From Sphingomonas sediminicola (GTDB taxonomy: Bacteria > Pseudomonadota > Alphaproteobacteria > Sphingomonadales > Sphingomonadaceae): a stretch of DNA of 64,000 nucleotides. The DNA lies in the NCBI RefSeq assembly GCF_014489515.1, contig NZ_CP060782.1, positions 2,108,001 to 2,172,000 on the forward strand, in the 5' to 3' direction. Shown here piece after piece: positions 1 through 10,016 of the stretch; the first letter of the stretch is position 1, and each line of letters starts with the position of its first letter. The translations under genes were made by a program, and so were the position numbers. The notes below the pieces were generated by a model. That model saw nothing but the letters and a program-made list of their open reading frames with translations. It had not been told where the DNA came from and searched no databases.

Positions 1-287
1 CGATCGACCCTGCACTGTTCGCCGAGGATGGGGATACGTGCACCGTCGCCAATCCCTATGTCCGCAACGGCCGACTGAGCATGGACCTGACCTGCAAGCG
101 CAAAAGCCAGACTGGCGAGGTTCGTCAGTCCGTCAGCGGAACGTTCAAGGCAGACAGCATGGACGTCGAAGTCAGCACGACAACCTACCTGTCGGGCTTT
201 GGCGACTATGCCATGACCCGGACTATCACCGCCAAGCGCGTCGGCGAATGTCCGCCGGCGACGGAAAAATCCGCCAAGACGTCCTGA
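1..287 (+). CDS. DUF3617-like protein, C-terminal part only
   Basis: The frame is open from the first bases of the window and stops at 285-287, so only the last ~94 residues are seen and the start lies outside. The visible part has a Cys near residue 13, a second Cys in DLTCKR, the stretch GTFKADSMDVEV and a tail with KRVGECP. This spacing of cysteines and a 'GTF..DS..V' strand followed by '(R/K)RVG.C' is what DUF3617 domain proteins show. Those are small, usually exported proteins of unknown function, common in sphingomonads. The family call rests on this pattern alone. A lipid-kinase-like gene follows 35 bases downstream on the same strand. Confidence 0.6.
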   Translation, partial: IDPALFAEDGDTCTVANPYVRNGRLSMDLTCKRKSQTGEVRQSVSGTFKADSMDVEVSTTTYLSGFGDYAMTRTITAKRVGECPPATEKSAKTS

Positions 288-322
288 ACGGGACCCGGCG
301 GCCCTTAAGCGTTAAGGCGCGG

Positions 323-1219
323 ATGCCCCGCGCCCGCGAAGTCCTGGTCTGCGTCAACCGTTCGAGCGGCACCGCCGCGCGCAGCGAGCGCGAAGCCGAC
401 GAGATCCGCGCGGCGCTCGCGAGCGCGGGAATCAAGGGACGGGTCGAGCTGCTCGATGGTGCCGCAATCGCCGAGCAGGCGAAGAAGGCTGCGGAAGCGG
501 TCACCGAGTTGATCGTCGTCGGCGGCGGGGACGGCACGATCAGCGCTGCTGCCGGAGCGCTTGCGGGGACCGAGACTAGTCTCGGAATCCTGCCCCTCGG
601 GACACTCAACCATTTCGCGCGCGACCTTGGCATTCCGATGAAGCTCGACGAGGCCGCAAAGGTCATTGCGGCCGGCCAGACTCGCGTGGTTGACGTCGCC
701 GAGGTCAATGGGCGCACCTTCATCAACAACAGCGCGATCGGCCTTTACCCGCTGATGGTGATCGACCGCGACCTGCAGCAGCAGCGGCTGGGCCGAAGCA
801 AGAGGTTCGCCATGGTGGTCGCGGCGCTGCGGACGCTCGCGCGCTTTCATCACAATCGCCTCACCTTGACCGTGAACGACGAGCAGGCACGGCTCGACAC
901 GCCTCTTCTGTTCGTCGGCAACAACGACTACCGGATCGACATCGGGGCGCCCGGCCACCGGGGCAGCCTGCAGGACGGGAAGCTGTGCGTCCTCGTCATG
1001 CGCAAGAAGACGCGGCGCGGACTGATCGCGGCAAGCATCCGCGCCTTGCTCAACCGGACGCGGCCGGACGATATGGTCCGGCTGGACGACGTCGCCCGCC
1101 TGCGCGTCGCAAGCCGCCGCACGCATCTTCCGATTTCCGTCGACGGCGAAGTTACCGCACTCACATCGCCACTGGACTACAAGGTGCGAAAGCGCGCTCT
1201 AAAGGTCATCGCGCCCTAA
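323..1219 (+). CDS. Diacylglycerol/sphingosine kinase family protein (YegS-like)
   Basis: A 298-residue protein with the DAGK catalytic signature: VVGGGDGTIS at about residues 65-74 (nucleotide-binding glycine loop) and LPLGTLNHFARDLG at 90-103. A late ISVDGEV matches the conserved DG near the end of the family. Members phosphorylate lipid alcohols (diacylglycerol, sphingoid bases or ceramide) with ATP. In sphingolipid-making sphingomonads the substrate cannot be told from sequence. I start at the ATG at 323. The frame is open upstream to 38, but that part overlaps the DUF3617 gene and has no family similarity. No signal peptide or membrane segment is seen, so it is probably cytoplasmic or peripheral on the membrane. 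Confidence 0.8.
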   Translation: MPRAREVLVCVNRSSGTAARSEREADEIRAALASAGIKGRVELLDGAAIAEQAKKAAEAVTELIVVGGGDGTISAAAGALAGTETSLGILPLGTLNHFARDLGIPMKLDEAAKVIAAGQTRVVDVAEVNGRTFINNSAIGLYPLMVIDRDLQQQRLGRSKRFAMVVAALRTLARFHHNRLTLTVNDEQARLDTPLLFVGNNDYRIDIGAPGHRGSLQDGKLCVLVMRKKTRRGLIAASIRALLNRTRPDDMVRLDDVARLRVASRRTHLPISVDGEVTALTSPLDYKVRKRALKVIAP

Positions 1220-1225
1220 CCGCGA

Positions 1226-1477
1226 TCAGTCGCCCTTGGATGGCTTGAAGGCGTCGGGCGGGCGGTTGGAGCGATTGCCCATACCCAGCATGGTCTTGGC
1301 GTCCCGTTGTTCCCTCAGCCGCTCGGCCTCCGTCTTGCAGACCTGCTTGACGACCCGGCTGCCAGTCGAACGTTCTGTCCGGCACACCTTCTTTTCCACG
1401 GCAGGCCGTTGCCCCTCGACAATGACCGGCTGATCCTGGGCAAAAAAGGCAGAGATCAAAAGCAGCGAACCAAACAT
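1226..1477 (-). CDS. Small secreted protein, unknown function
   Basis: I chose the ATG at 1477 because it has a GGAGG six bases upstream and opens directly into a hydrophobic leader (MFGSLLLISAFFA). The longer frame starting at 1558 adds only a basic, unlikely N-terminus. The mature part (~70 residues) carries two similar Cys-containing strips, KKVCRTERSTGSRVVKQVC, then a charged ERLREQRDAK helix. I know similar short two-cysteine exported proteins in sphingomonads, but no function. It converges on the lipid-kinase-like gene (7 bases apart) and is divergent from the serine hydrolase at 1545. Confidence 0.6.
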   Translation of the reverse strand: MFGSLLLISAFFAQDQPVIVEGQRPAVEKKVCRTERSTGSRVVKQVCKTEAERLREQRDAKTMLGMGNRSNRPPDAFKPSKGD

Positions 1478-1544
1478 TTTGGCCTCCGATATGTGGAGCC
1501 TCTGCCTCCGGCTGATTGGAGTCAAATGAGACAGACGCTTGCGC

Positions 1545-2875
1545 ATGGGCGCACTCATGAGTCACCCTGCGGGCATGAGGGGCGTTGCACTGGCATTTCT
1601 GGCCTTGGCGGGCTGCGCAACGGTCCCGCTGCAAGCGCCCGAAGTTCCGGTGTCGCAGGTTGGCGTTGCCTTCGACCGCAATGAGGAAGTCGGCAGTTTC
1701 GTGGAAGGCTTTGCCGAGCCCGCCGCCGGCCGCGCGGTCACTCCCGACGATCCGGTGCGCGTCGCCTCGATCAGCAAGCTGGTCGTCGGCATCGGCGTGA
1801 TGAAGCTTGTCGAGCAGGGCAAGCTAGACCTCGACAGCGATGCGTCGGCCTACCTCGGCTGGAAACTTAGAAACCCGGCGTATCCCAATCGCCCGATCAC
1901 GCTCCGGCAATTGCTGTCGCACACAAGCTCCGTCCGCGACCATCACGACCAATATGCGATTCCGCTCGGCGACAGCGTCCAGTCGATCATGGCGGCGCCG
2001 ACGAGCTGGGATCCGAAACACGGGCCGGGCGACGTCTTTTTCAAATATTCGAACCTCAATTTCCCGATCGTCGCGTCGATCGTGGAGCGTGTTACGGGCG
2101 AGCGGTTCGACCTCTGGATGCGGCGCGAAGTCATCGAGCCAATGAAGCTCGACGCCTGCTACAATTGGCCGACCTGCAGCGATGCGAAGGTCGCCCGCGC
2201 GGTCGTGCTCACGCAGGACGGCAAGGCCGTTAAGGACGACCTAGGGGGAAGACAGCCGGACTGTCCGGTCTATGTGGAGACCGGCGCCTGCGATCTTGCC
2301 CGCTCAAAGCTCGGCGAGAATGGCGCATTGTTTGCTCCCAGGGCGGACTGCGGATCTCCATGCGCGATCTCGCTCGCGTCGGCCGAATGCTGTTGAATGG
2401 CGGCACCTTGGACGGAGTCCGCATTCTGTCGCCGCAGTCGGTCGAAACGCTCCTGACGCCCGTCTGGCGTTTCGACGGATCGAATGGCGACACCGATCAT
2501 GGATTTTATTGCAGCTATGGGCTCGCGACCCAGCAGATCCCCACAGCCCGACGCGGCTGCAAGGACGACCCGGCAGGTGACGGCATTGCCCGTGCCGGGC
2601 ACGCAGGCGACGCGTACGGTCTCCGATCAGGCCTGTGGATCGACCGCGTGAACGGAACGGGCGTCGCTTATTTCATTACCGGATTGTCGGACGATCCACC
2701 GCGCGGGACCAGCGCCTATCGCGCGGCCGAAGAAGTCGCGTTCCGCCGAAGCCTGCAGACTTTCGCTACGAGCCTGCAGTGCGCGTCGCGCCGGAAAAGG
2801 GTGAAGGAAGCCGGCCGCCAGCGCTGCCGCTTCGCCTTCAACGATTTGGATCCGTTCGATTTGACGTCGCGATAA
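1545..2875 (+). CDS. Serine hydrolase lipoprotein, beta-lactamase/penicillin-binding fold (frame broken at ~2340)
   Basis: The N-terminus is a lipoprotein leader (ALAFLALAGC, lipobox LAGC at residues 21-24), so the enzyme should be anchored in the envelope. The class C beta-lactamase/esterase signature is present: SISK (residues 75-78, nucleophile Ser and Lys), LLSHTSS, and YSNLNF (the Y-x-N motif). The family hydrolyses beta-lactams, peptides or esters, and the substrate is not predictable here. The frame shifts near 2338-2341. The first frame reads ...LFAP then noise, while the other frame continues GGLRISMRDLARVGRMLLNGG. One extra C in the CCC run at that point restores APQGGLRISM. The C-terminal half ends at 2875. 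Start alternatives are ATG 1557 and 1575. Confidence 0.75.
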
Positions 2876-2956
2876 CGCGGCGGTCACACCCAGCGAACGC
2901 TTCCTCCTGCACCCAACTCGAACGCGCAACTCGCGCGGGCGAATGGGAGAAGTGGA

Positions 2957-3877
2957 ATGCGTAAAGATGTCTGGTGGCCTCAACGGCCCATGCGTGCATT
3001 GGTGGCCGGCGGTGCGACAGTCTTGGCCCTTACCGCGACAGCCGTTGCCGCAAAGTCCTTCGGCGACTGGGGTGCTCCGGTGAATGCGGAATCGCTACCC
3101 GGCTCGAGCAGTTCGCTGAACACTCCCTCCAACGACGGCTGCCCAATCCTCAACCCTTATGATGGAAGCCTGTACATGGCCTCCAACAGACCGGGCGGTT
3201 ACGGCGGACTCGACATCTGGATTGCGCCTAGGAGTGGCGAAGGGTGGGGAACCCCCGTCAATGCAGGTCCAGCCATCAATTCCGCGGCAGATGAGTTCTG
3301 CCCCACTCCGTCGCGGGGCAATCGGTTCTTCTTTGTGCGAAGACTTAGTGCGACGAATACGGATATCTTCGTTTCGAAAGACTTGCCCAATAAGGGCTTC
3401 CAAGCACCCCAGCGTCTCCCGACCGGATCGGATTCGATCAACAGTCCGTATGAGGAATGGAGCCCCTCCTGGTTCGAGACGCCCGACGGCCGCGAGGTCC
3501 TCTATTTCTCCAGCACGCGCGTCGGCGCTCCCCGGCAGCAGGTCTATTACAGCGTCGACTACGGGCCAGCTCAGCTCGCGCAGGGCGGCGTAAACAGCTC
3601 GGCCAGCGACGCGCGTCCGAACGTTCGCCACGATGGGCTGGAAATCGTGTGGGATTCTACACGGACGGGGACACTTGGTGGACCAGACATCTGGACGGCT
3701 ACCCGATCATCGGTCGATCAACCTTGGGGCACGGGCATCCATTTAGAAAACGGCATCAGCAGCGCAGGAAACGACACGCGCGCTTCTTTGTCGTGGGATG
3801 GAACCCGCCTGATGTTCGGCTCGACCAGAGCCGGCGTTGAAGGCTCAGCCGACATCTTCACTTCGACTCGCGAGTAG
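2957..3877 (+). CDS. Secreted PD40/WD40-like beta-propeller protein
   Basis: A 306-residue protein preceded by GGGAGAAGTGGA as ribosome site. It has a signal peptide (hydrophobic stretch ~12-31, likely cut after AVA). The mature chain contains repeated propeller blades of the TolB/PD40 type: SNRPGGYGGLDIW, STRTGTLGGPDIW and STRAGVEGSADIF, each a 'S.R.G..G..DI' strand. The same repeats occur in the OmpA-associated PD40 proteins and in TolB. Here there is no OmpA domain and no partner gene, so it is probably a stand-alone periplasmic or exported propeller of unknown ligand. Confidence 0.75.
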   Translation: MRKDVWWPQRPMRALVAGGATVLALTATAVAAKSFGDWGAPVNAESLPGSSSSLNTPSNDGCPILNPYDGSLYMASNRPGGYGGLDIWIAPRSGEGWGTPVNAGPAINSAADEFCPTPSRGNRFFFVRRLSATNTDIFVSKDLPNKGFQAPQRLPTGSDSINSPYEEWSPSWFETPDGREVLYFSSTRVGAPRQQVYYSVDYGPAQLAQGGVNSSASDARPNVRHDGLEIVWDSTRTGTLGGPDIWTATRSSVDQPWGTGIHLENGISSAGNDTRASLSWDGTRLMFGSTRAGVEGSADIFTSTRE

Positions 3878-3905
3878 CCGCAGTATCTCGCGGGGGGTGC
3901 GGAGC

Positions 3906-6574
3906 TCAGACCTTCAACGGTCCGAGCTCCGCCTGTTCTTTCGCGACGTGATTGAGAATGCGATCGCGGGCGGCCTGAAAGCGAGGATTGCCGCGAAGCC
4001 CGCTAAATGCAGGTTCCCGCGCGAGATCGAGTGCGATCGTACGGCCATCCGGCAGCCAGCCTCGCTTGAGCGCGGTTTCGAGCGTGGCGAGCGCCTGAGA
4101 CTGCTCCCCTTGTGCCGCCCTGACCAGTGCCAGCCTGCCGCTCGCGTCCCTGACCGGCGCGCGCGCCAGCACCGTTTCAAGCTTACGAGCCGCCCTCTGA
4201 GCACGTAATCGGCCTCTGAATCCAAACCTTCTGACCGCAGGGCGACGGCCACATTGGAGGCGAGTTCCGGCAGCATGTCGCGACGGTCCACCTGCGATAT
4301 GAATTCATCTGCGTCGCGAAAACCGGCACGGTAGAGCTTCACGAGGTCATGCGAATGGCCGAGTTCGATCATCGATCGTGCGGCGGGCGCGGAGAAGAAT
4401 AGAGAGGTCCAGAATTCTTCGGGCGTGACCGGTTTTCCCTCAAAAGATTTGGGCGGGAGAACCTTGCCGCTGACCATGAGCGCGTACCACTCCGGACAGC
4501 CCGTGACCCGGTGCATAGCGTCGTAATATCCGATAGCGCTGATCGACTCGAACCAGCTTAGCCAGAGCAGATGTTTGGGACGTCCATTCCCATCCACACC
4601 ATGTTTGCTGAGCAACTTGAGCGCAGCAGAATAATCGCCCAGCCGGTAAGCACCTTCGGCCCGCAGGCTAAAAAGGAGGTCGGCGCTGGCCCCAGCCCGC
4701 TTGAGCTTTCGAAATAGCCGTTCGATCGAAGCCGCATCGCCCAGATCTGAAGAGGTCCCAAAGAAGTTGAGCACGGCCGGCTGCAAGAGGGGATCCAGCT
4801 CGAGAGCGCGCCAGTAGGCGTCGCGGGCTTCTTGGTAACGTGCCTGCGCGGCCAGTGAATTCCCCAGCCACAGCCAGGCTTCGGAATAGCTCGGATCGAG
4901 CTCGACCGCGCGACGGAGTTCCGGCTCCGCCGCACGCGAATTGTCACCCTGGATCAGCGCTAATGTCGCGTGGGCGGGCGCGAAGTTCGGTGCCATGGCG
5001 AGCGCCTTCCGAACGGCCGCTAGCCCTCCGCGCGCGCATCTGCATCCACGATGGCGATCCGCCCGTTGAAGAAAGTAGCTCCTCCGAGCAGCGACCAGGC
5101 GGGCGCATAGTTGGGATCGGCCTTAACCGCCTGCCGAAGAAGTGCCTCCGCCTTTGGAAGTTTGCCCGCTCGCGGCTCCCGATGAGCTGCCGGGCCTCGC
5201 TGTACATCGCGTAGACTTCGGGCGTCGTCGCGATCTGCTCTGCCCGACGTCCGCCATCCGGCGCCAGCCGAGCGCGCAACTTCCCCTCTATTCCGTTCGC
5301 GATGGCATCCTGTAGCGCGAAGGGTTCCTTCATCCGGCCCCGGAACGTGTCCTGCCACACTGCAATCCCGTCGCTGGTCCGGGTCAGCGACACCGAAATC
5401 TGCACATTGTCCCCGCTTCTGAGGACCATGCCTTCGAGAAGGTGCGTGACGCCGAACCTGTCGAGGAACTGCCGCGGAGAAATCCGCTGCTGAGCCATGG
5501 CCTCGGTCGTCGCGCGCCCAAGAACCCGGAAGCCCTTGCCCTGGTCAGGGCCCTCGAGTCTGCTCCCATAGTCCGCAGCCAGGAAGCTGTCCTGCCTCGG
5601 CTTTTGATCGAACGGCATTACGGCAATGATAACCGGATAGTCCGTCGAAGCCTGCCGCGGCTTACTCCAGATCAGGGCCGCCAGTGCGGCAGCGGCCAGC
5701 ACCAGCACCGTGAGAACCGACATGATCGGTCGCGCGCGCCGTGGCGCGATCGGCGTGACGGTGCCAACCGTCGACGGCCCGGTTTCCAATCGCGAGCCGT
5801 CCGGAATTACGGACGCGCGCTCGTTTGAAAGGCGTTCAAAAAGCTCGACGGTTTCGTTGGATGGAGCGGCGTCGAAATCAACCGCTAGTCTTTCCTTCAG
5901 AGAATGGAAGTGACGGTATAGTGCGGCGTTGTCGCCTAGCTCATGGTCAAGTTGTAGGGCGGACCGCGTAGCTCCCTCGTTTGCGGGATCGAAGCGCAGC
6001 AGCGCCGTGACGAGCTCAATCGCCGCCCTCGGCCCGGCCTCCGCCCGGCAGCGATCGACTGCCGATACAGCTGCGGAGAATGAACGCTCGGGTTCCAGCG
6101 CACGTATCTTTCGGAGCCAGTCATCGAACTCCGGGTCGAGGCCATCCAGATCCGTGAGAAGACCGGGTTCGGCCCCATCCAGCAAGGCCATTAGACGCGT
6201 CCAGTCGCCATCGCCCGCGGCTAGGCGGACCAGCTCGATGTCGGTGACGAGATTATCCCTACGGATCGCCAACTCGTCCCGGCCGACACTGAGGATAGGC
6301 CGGTCTTCGTCGCCGAAGTGCTGCAGTTCGAAGATAGTCTGCCGGAGGCTGGCCTTCGCCTGCGCTTCCCCCGGTCGCTCCACAGGAGGTCGGCGAGGGC
6401 ATCGCGGGACATCGGGCGCCCGCTCAAAGCCAGTGCCGCGAGCAGAGCGCGCGCCTTCTTCGTTCGAAGATGAAGCTGGCTTCCGGACTGATCCTCGAGG
6501 CTGAATCGGCCGAGGCAGCGAACAACGAGCCTCGTCGCGCCGTCTCCCGCTCTCACCCACTCGGCGACGTTCAT
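3906..6574 (-). CDS. SARP-type transcriptional regulator with TolB-like and TPR regions (four frame breaks)
   Basis: Pieced together from four frames. N-terminal ~90 residues: winged-helix DNA-binding domain (LVVRCLGRFSLEDQSG, KKARALLAALALS, SRDALADLLW). It is followed by a BTAD-like helical domain (residues ~120-240: RAAIELVTALLRFDPANEGA), one membrane helix (SVLTVLVLAAAALAALIW), then a FlgO/TolB-N-like domain (VIIAVMPFDQKP, FGVTHLLEGMVLRSGDNVQISVSLTRT) and about seven TPR-like repeats (DPNYAPAWSLLGG, DPSYSEAWLWLGNSLA). Shifts lie near 6385, 5165, 5022 and 4195. Each is repaired by one more base in a G, A, G and G run respectively. The architecture is that of membrane-bound adenylate-cyclase-like or SARP regulators common in Sphingomonadales. 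Target genes and signal are unknown. Start is ATG 6574. Confidence 0.7.
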
Positions 6575-6690
6575 CGCCGGGTCGTCCTGTTACGCTGGAG
6601 CATCCGCGCTCCCTGCTCCGAAAGGCCGAGAATGCATGACGCAAGTTAATTCGTCTAGGCAATCACCTCGAAGAGCAGTCCCGATCTGGG

Positions 6691-8396
6691 TTAGCGGCGT
6701 GTTTCGGCGCTTGCTTCGCGAACCTTCGAGAATTCGGACGAAGGCAGCCATTTCGGCCATTCGCGGCTGTTCGCCAGGCGCGCACCGATGTCGTAGAACA
6801 GGTCGGCCTCCTGCACCGCGCCGCCGAGGTTCCAGTCCGGCGACCAGGCATCGCAGGTCTGGTGGTAACATTTGCCGGTGAACTCGGAGAGCCAGCGCTC
6901 ACCTGCTTCCCGGCCTCCGTCCTGCAGGTCGTAGGCTCCCGCCAGCGCCATATCGAGGAGCACCGGGACGCCGCGCTTCGCGAGCGAGAAATGGTCGGCG
7001 CGATAGAACAATCCGCGCTCCGGATGCCCCTCCGGCGTGACGTACCGGCCTTGCGCCTGGGCGGCCTGAGCAAGGAGCTGCTCCATCTCGCTCTGCCCTT
7101 TGCCGATCAGCACCACATCCTTCACCGGACCCGCGAACTGGAGGGTATCGAGCGTGAGGTTCGCGACCATCGTCTCGTGCGGGTAGAGCGGATGCTGGGC
7201 ATAATATTCGGACCCGAGCAGGCCGCGTTCCTCCGATGTCCACGCCGCGAACAGCAAAGTGCGCTCTGGCCGAGGACCGGCCGCGAATTTCCGCGCAATC
7301 TCGATCATCGCCGCGAGGCCGAGCGCGTCGTCGGCTGCACCCGGGCGGATCGTTCGTCCCTGCGCGTCCGCCGGCCCGATGCCGTAAGCGTCCCAGTGTC
7401 CGCCGTAGCTGACCGTTTCATTCGGATATTTGGAGCCGGTCAGCTTGCCGATAACGTTATGGCTGGTAATCCGCGCTAGCTCTACCGGGGCATTGGCCGA
7501 GAAGGTCGCCTTGAGGGCCACCGGCTTGAACTCCGCGGTCCGCGCCTTCCGGCGCAGCTGCGCGAGATCGTATCCGGCGCGCTTGAACATCTCCGCCGCG
7601 ACTGGACCCTGGATCCAGCCCTGCAGGAGCACCGGCTGCTGCGCGTTCCGGGAAAGGACGATGTTGAAGTTCTCCCCGCCGCGCTCTGAACGACGTTCCA
7701 GCCGTAGCCCGCGCCCAGCGTGTCGTGGACGATCAGGGCGGCGACCGCGCCGCGCCGCGCCGCCTCGTCGAACTTGTAGGTCCAGCGCCCGTAATAGGTC
7801 ATCGTCTGGCCGCTGAACTTTCCGGCCACCGGCTCTCCTGCGACCGCTTCGAAGTCGGGATCGTTGACCAGAAAGACCGCGACCTTGCCCTTGAGGTCGA
7901 CGCCCTTGAAGTCGTCCCAGCCGCGCTCCGGCGCATTCACGCCGTATCCAACGAACACCATCGGCGCGCCGGCGATCTTCGCCCGGTCGGTGTCGCGGAC
8001 GGTGCTGAGATAAATGTCGTCGGGGAAGCGCAGCGGCAGCGTCCGGCTGCCCTGCTTCACCGAGAATGTCATCGGCGCCTGTAGCTTGGTTCGGATCATC
8101 GGGACCGTCTGTGTCCAGCCGCCATTCTCTCCGCCGGGCTCGAGCCCCGCCGCTTTGAATTGCTCGGTCAGATAAGCGACGGTCTTCTCCTCGCCCGGAC
8201 CGCCCATCGACCGGCCCTGGAATTCGTCCGATGCAAGCACGCGCGTGATCTCGGACATACGATTGGCGCTGATTGTCGGGGCTGTAGCAGGCGGGGGAGA
8301 AGCTTCGGCAGAAGGAGGCGGCGGCGGCGGGACAGTCTCACATCCGCACAGGACACCCACAACCATGAGAGCCGAAGCGAGTCGCCAAATCTTCAT
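6691..8396 (-). CDS. M28 family metallopeptidase lipoprotein (frame broken at ~7681)
   Basis: The start at 8396 has GGGAAG seven bases upstream and opens a lipoprotein leader ending in VLCGC. A proline-rich linker follows, then a protease-associated (PA) insert (VFVGYGVNAPERGWDDFKG, GKVAVFLVNDPDF) and the M28 catalytic domain. Zinc ligands and catalytic residues can be seen: GGHWDAYG (His, Asp), GAADDALG (Asp), TSEERGLLGS (the Glu pair) and YRADHFSL (His). M28 enzymes are aminopeptidases, and with a lipid anchor this one should trim peptides in the periplasm or at the surface. The shift near 7681 lies in a GCGGCGGGG stretch. One added base joins NVVQS to GGENFNIVLSRN. Confidence 0.85.
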
Positions 8397-8486
8397 CGTC
8401 CACTTCCCTCGACCGAACCTCGACAACGGACGGATCCCTTAATGGGTTCGTCGGCTGCCTGGCTAGCGGTCCGGGAAGTGGACGAT
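8395..8486 (-). promoter_or_regulatory. Perfect 14-bp inverted repeat covering the peptidase ribosome-binding site
   Basis: The 14 bases at 8473-8486 are the exact reverse complement of 8395-8408, with 64 bases between. On the transcript the downstream arm is GGGAAGTGGACGAT, which holds the Shine-Dalgarno sequence and the first two bases of the start codon at 8396. The upstream arm could therefore mask translation of the M28 lipoprotein gene. The upstream arm lies 10 bases beyond the stop of the BlaR1-like gene. The pairing is seen in the sequence. Its role as a translation switch, or as a barrier after the M56 gene, is inferred. Confidence 0.5.
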
Positions 8487-8496
8487 CCTTTTGAGC

Positions 8497-10016
8497 TTAG
8501 TCTTGAGGGTCGTCGAGGCGGTCGAGTTCGTCCCGCGCCTTGTCGAGTCCGTCCTGGGCAGCTTCCAAGGCCCGCTCCATCTGCGCTTCGCTGACCGAGG
8601 CCATGGCGTTGCGAGTGATCGCTTCGATGTCGATCGCCTCGACCGATTTCAGCGACGCGCGAACGGTCGCCTTGATCTGGTCAGGGCTCTGGCCGGCGCG
8701 GCGAAGCTCGACGGAGTGCGCGTCGATCTCTCGCATTGCGCGATCGATTTCGACCTTGGCCGCAGCCATCTCGCGCCGGAACTCTTCCTTGCTGATCCGG
8801 GCCTCGTTCATTGCTTCGCGGACATCGCGCTGAATCTCGTCGCGGTTGATACGGCTGATCTCTGCCCTCGCCTCTGTCAGCGACTTGCGTACCTCCGCCT
8901 TCTCAGCCGGAGTAAGATCCTCCCACTTCTTCGTCTCGCCGTTCATCGTGACACTGCCGTTGTGGATGCTGAGGTTGGACCGCTTGTGGACCGGGGAGAC
9001 GGGCGCAACCGGCGCCGGAGCGGCCACTTGGGCAACCGACGCCACGGGGACAATCGGAGCGGCGGCAGGCGCCGCGGACAACATCGGGATATCGACATAC
9101 TCAATCGCCCGCGTGGCGGTCAGCGGCAGCGCGACTCCGATCACTGCGAGGACCATCATCCGGCCGGTCAATTTGCGGCCGGCGGTGGGATTGCTGAGCA
9201 TGGACTTCAATCTCCTGTGAAGGGTAGTCCGACGATCGAGCGCGCTGGCAAACAGCAGCGCCCGCCCGATGTGGCTTTCGCGATCGCCCGGCCATAGTCC
9301 GAGCGGTCGATGGTTCCGGCTTTCTCCAGCACCCGCGCGTCGCATGCCGCTTCCTGGTCGAAGCGGAACGCGGCGTGCGCGGCCCAGGCCAGCGGATTGA
9401 ACCACTGCAGGCAGAGCAGGCCGAAGGCGAAGAGGTTGGCGATCAGGTCGCCCGAGCGATGGTGCGCGAGCTCGTGCTCGAGCGCGAGCCGCCGCTCATG
9501 CTCCGCGTAAATTCGCTCGAAGTCGGCCGGCACGGCGATGACCCGGTCGAAGATCCCGAACGCAAGAGGACCGGTGACCTCGCTCGACCGGACGATGCGG
9601 ATCGAGCCGACCCGACCCAGCTCGACGGCGCCGTCCAGGATGATGGTCCTGGCGCGCCGGAACTGCAGGATTCGGCCCGCGAACAGCCCGGCCGCGACGC
9701 CCAGCCAAGCGACCAGCAGGATCGTCGACCACCCGCCGACCTGCTCGATCAGCGACTGTTCGGGCGGCACGACGCTGCTCAACAGCATTGGCTCGGACAT
9801 GTATTGCGTGCTCATCAGCCGCGGCGTGACGGCCGGTCCCATCGGGCGCTCGATCGTCTGCGTGATCGTCGGCATCAGCAGCCGCGCCCCCGGAATCAGC
9901 CACAGGCCATAGGCGACGCGGGCTCCGAAATGGCGGCGCACCGGCTCGCGCAGCAAAAGGACCAGGACCATCAATCCCGAAGTGGCAAGCAAGGTACCAA
10001 CCAGCCAATCCGTCAC
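8497..10016 (-). CDS. BlaR1/MecR1-like M56 family metallopeptidase (frame broken at ~9262)
   Basis: It starts at GTG 10016, overlapping the BlaI stop (GTGA), so the two are translationally coupled. The N-terminal half has several membrane helices and the M56 zinc site LEHELAHHRSGD (HELAH motif), with EQAACDARVLE downstream. In BlaR1 this cytoplasm-facing protease is activated by a signal and triggers cleavage of the repressor BlaI. The C-terminal ~190 residues are not a penicillin-binding sensor. They are an Ala/Pro-rich linker and a long charged helix full of Glu, Ala and Arg (KAEVRKSLTEARAEISRI...). The shift near 9262 is repaired by one more G in a GGG run (KATSGGALLFASALDRRT). Confidence 0.8.
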
